64,000 nt of DNA from NCBI GenBank assembly GCA_963696025.1, contig CAVOII010000015.1, positions 62,001 through 126,000 on the forward strand, written 5' to 3'. A program made the translations under genes and the position numbers. Positions 62,095 to 64,000 of the stretch are shown here, piece by piece. Every line of letters starts with the position of its first letter. Position 1 is the stretch's first letter. The notes under the pieces were generated by a model, which was given only the letters and a program-made list of their open reading frames with translations, ran no database searches and was not told where the DNA came from. The DNA is from JABCYV01 sp963696025 (lineage in GTDB: Bacteria > Acidobacteriota > Terriglobia > Terriglobales > Acidobacteriaceae).

Positions 62095-62131
62095 AAGCCG
62101 GACCGTGTGCCGCCGCTGTGAGGGTGTTCGC

Positions 62132-62380
62132 CTACGGCCAACGCGGTGCGCGCGCGGGCTTTGCTGCGGATTGGGCTGTGGCCGCCCCCGCTTTGGCTGC
62201 CATGGCGCTAGGCTGCTCATCCATTTCGGCGAGAACCGCGCTGTCCTCCTCCTCACTCTCGGCGAGCAGCGGAGCCACTTCACGCAGCTTTTCAGCCGCC
62301 TGTTGCAGTGCCTCGATCTGCTTGGCCAATTGAGCATACTTGGCTTGCTTCTGCCGCAGGACCTCGTGAATATCTTTCAT
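62132..62380 (-). CDS. small coiled-coil protein
   Basis: The 82-residue product (MKDIHEVLRQKQAKYAQLAK, QIEALQQAAEKLREVAPLLA) is a single heptad-type helix with an acidic then Ala/Pro-rich tail. It is 37 bp upstream of the PilZ gene on the same strand, so they are probably co-transcribed. Its ribosome site is ACAGGGGGTTGT. No family named. Confidence 0.7.
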   Translation of the reverse strand: MKDIHEVLRQKQAKYAQLAKQIEALQQAAEKLREVAPLLAESEEEDSAVLAEMDEQPSAMAAKAGAATAQSAAKPARAPRWP

Positions 62381-62625
62381 ACAACCCCCTGTTGCCGAAT
62401 CTAAGGACGAAGCCTCAACCCGTCAACGCTAATCCCTTCTTCGCAGATTACCGGGGTAACTCGCCTGGCGCCGAGGAACGCTCGGGCTCGGACCGGCGCA
62501 AAGACTTGAAAAGATTGGTTGCGAAGGGATCTTAAGAGTAAGCTGTTTTATCGCTGACGTAAGAAATAAACCCTCAACGGTTACCCGCCGTCGCAATCAG
62601 ACATGGGGCTTTGGGCAAACAGAAA

Positions 62626-62645
62626 CCCCGCCTTTTCGGGCGGGG
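62626..62645 (-). terminator. terminator of the PEP-CTERM gene
   Basis: On the minus strand CCCCGCCC-GAAAA-GGCGGGG is followed by TTTCTGTTT. It lies about 45 bp past the stop at 62691. Confidence 0.8.
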
Positions 62646-62690
62646 CTTAATGAGTCGAAGTGATTTTGCGGCTGTAGTGAAATTCTGCTG

Positions 62691-63293
62691 CTAGCCAATC
62701 CTCAGCCTGCGGCGAACCAATCCAGCGATTCCGACTAATCCTGTACCCAGCAAACCGAGCGTACCCGGTTCAGGAACCAAGATGTTTGTGTCGCTGCTGG
62801 AAATGATCGTCGAGCCGGTGAAAAACCCCTTGCCGGTATTAATTGTCAACTGCACCGTCGTACCGCCAGTGGAGAAGCTACCCAGCGTACCGATCACTAC
62901 TCCAGTCAGCGTGTAGTTGTGGGTTCCATTCTTTAACGTGGACATGTTCCAAGTCACCGGGCCGTTGGTCGTGTCGAAACTCCCAGTAAAAGTAGGAACG
63001 CCGTTGGTACCAGTGATGACGAAAGTCGTCGTAGAACCACCACCAAAAGTGGCGTTGCCCGCAACTGTGCCACTAAGCAGCGAGCCCGTCGAGAAGCTCA
63101 AAGTTCCCAGATTACCGGTCTTTGGTATCTGGCCATTGAAACCGAAGGCGATCACCGTGGAGCCTGAAAGGCTCATCCCACTTGTGCTTCCTACCAAAGT
63201 GCCGCCTGAATTCGTGTAGTCCACGCTGCTAGTTGCAAAAGCGGCCATCGGCAGGGCCAAAGCCAATACCGCCATCAAAATCATTCGCCTCAT
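62691..63293 (-). CDS. PEP-CTERM sorted exported protein
   Basis: From ATG 63293 (MRRMILMAVLALALPMAAFA) the 200-residue protein has a signal peptide and a Gly/Thr/Ser-rich beta body (GGTLVGSTSGMSLSGSTVIA). The C-terminal sorting tail is VPEPGTLGLLGTGLVGIAGL followed by VRRRLRIG. The PEP motif, helix and basic end are recognised by an exosortase (EpsH/XrtA), not found here. Attachment or secretion with exopolysaccharide is known for the family. Confidence 0.93.
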   Translation of the reverse strand: MRRMILMAVLALALPMAAFATSSVDYTNSGGTLVGSTSGMSLSGSTVIAFGFNGQIPKTGNLGTLSFSTGSLLSGTVAGNATFGGGSTTTFVITGTNGVPTFTGSFDTTNGPVTWNMSTLKNGTHNYTLTGVVIGTLGSFSTGGTTVQLTINTGKGFFTGSTIISSSDTNILVPEPGTLGLLGTGLVGIAGLVRRRLRIG

Positions 63294-63740
63294 AAAACTC
63301 TCCTCCTCCGTGCTAAAGAACCTGTGAGTTGTGGGCCCCTGCATTGCTCGAGGCCTCTACAGACCTAACATTCCGCTTGTACTTGTGCATGCAGACTTCC
63401 AAAACGGGGTCTACCATAGCATCTGAATGCAAAGGACTTACGAGCTGAGTCAGGGAGTTTTTGGACCAGCATGTGCAAATGGGTGCATACTTTTAACAAA
63501 GCTTTTGCGTCAAAAATCCATGCTCGACTAACCTGAGACCAGTGCCAGGAAAGGGATCAATTTATGGCCATTTCGTGCCAGAGCATTGGCACGAATGTGG
63601 GATTTACAGTCCAGCCGGTCAAAAGTACCTTGTGCGTGAGCAGTTCTGGGGGAGGGCTGTTCGGGCGTCCCGCGATCCGCGAGGGTCAAGGGGCGCTTCT
63701 TAATTTTATGGACTTCATTACCCTCTGATAATCGCACACT
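63294..63740. other. gene-free stretch upstream of PEP-CTERM gene
   Basis: Nothing supported except the PEP-CTERM leader (CTCTCCTCCTCCGTGC, read on the plus strand, gives GGAGGAGAG on the minus). Confidence 0.5.
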
Positions 63741-64000
63741 TTAAGGACCGAAGGGAGGGGGCTCGGGTTCGGCAGACCCGTCAGCGCGAGCGTCAGAGGC
63801 GCCGAAGTTTACCTTAGACTTGGAGTCGTGCAGCACCGCATTCCCGCGGCCCATTTCTGTCGAGTACTCTTGCCGCGCTTCCAGCTTGTGACCCATTGTC
63901 GAGAGTTTTTGCAGAGTGTCCGCCTTCACTCGAGACTCGATCAGGATATTGCATCCCCGCATCGGGCTGACCGTAAAACGCGCTGTCTCGAGCGCCGCCT
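63741..64000 (-). CDS. ggt: gamma-glutamyltransferase, C-terminal end only
   Basis: The minus strand is open to the window edge, about 86 codons. ALETARFTVSPMRGCNILIE, LQKLSTMGHKLEARQEYSTE, MGRGNAVLHDSKSKVNFGAS and DARADGSAEPEPPPF match the C-terminus of GGT small subunits (the GASD-x-R-x-DGxA motif). The catalytic Thr and most of the protein lie off the right edge. It probably degrades glutathione or transfers glutamyl groups in the periplasm. Confidence 0.85.
   Translation of the reverse strand, partial: AALETARFTVSPMRGCNILIESRVKADTLQKLSTMGHKLEARQEYSTEMGRGNAVLHDSKSKVNFGASDARADGSAEPEPPPFGP

Overview
The window looks like a chromosomal segment from an acidobacterium (Acidobacteriota, Koribacter/Terriglobus-like). 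This rests on family content recognised by eye: an ADOP-type 884-residue ABC permease behind a PadR regulator, a 984-residue Ser/Thr kinase with TPRs and remnants of kinases with beta-propellers, an Oar-like TonB-receptor remnant, a PEP-CTERM protein, a three-gene succinate dehydrogenase, and a short REP-like repeat scattered between genes. No search was run.

Left part (1-13.9 kb): a partial ABATE-domain gene, two frame-damaged genes (HNH, VOC), dinB, a DUF2784 membrane protein, a metal-efflux locus (unusual P1B ATPase, RcnR-like repressor, near-canonical TACT-G6-N-AGTA operator, divergent ferredoxin-like gene), a small cluster of HEPN-like genes, an orphan zinc-ribbon/HTH module, and a five-gene minus-strand operon for a MacAB-like exporter.

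Mobile and decayed zone (14-30 kb): a kinase remnant, an internally deleted IS5-family element with 4-bp target duplications inside a DUF5681-like remnant, remnants of rpoD and of a TonB receptor, and an IS91-type transposase overlapping a tyrosine recombinase. Intact cargo follows: dienelactone hydrolase, amino-acid permease, DDAH-like hydrolase, cytochrome P450 and PspC. The zone ends with a NUMOD4/HNH-tyrosine recombinase fusion beside tRNA-Ser(CGA).

Right part (30-64 kb) is mostly core metabolism: tadA, the kinase-TPR protein, a lone nuoI, and a polyamine locus (arginine decarboxylase, agmatine deiminase, N-carbamoylputrescine amidase, deoxyhypusine-synthase-like enzyme). Next come a POTRA protein, LysR and HxlR regulators, icd and mdh, a VapBC-type pair with an apparently leaderless promoter, two cyclophilins, a dipeptidase, sdhCAB, rdgB, a large membrane protein, a PilZ protein, a PEP-CTERM protein and the tail of a gamma-glutamyltransferase. 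A truncated group II intron abuts a broken kinase gene near 57.5 kb.

Several genes carry single-base frameshifts. Real decay and uncorrected sequencing error cannot be separated from one sequence.
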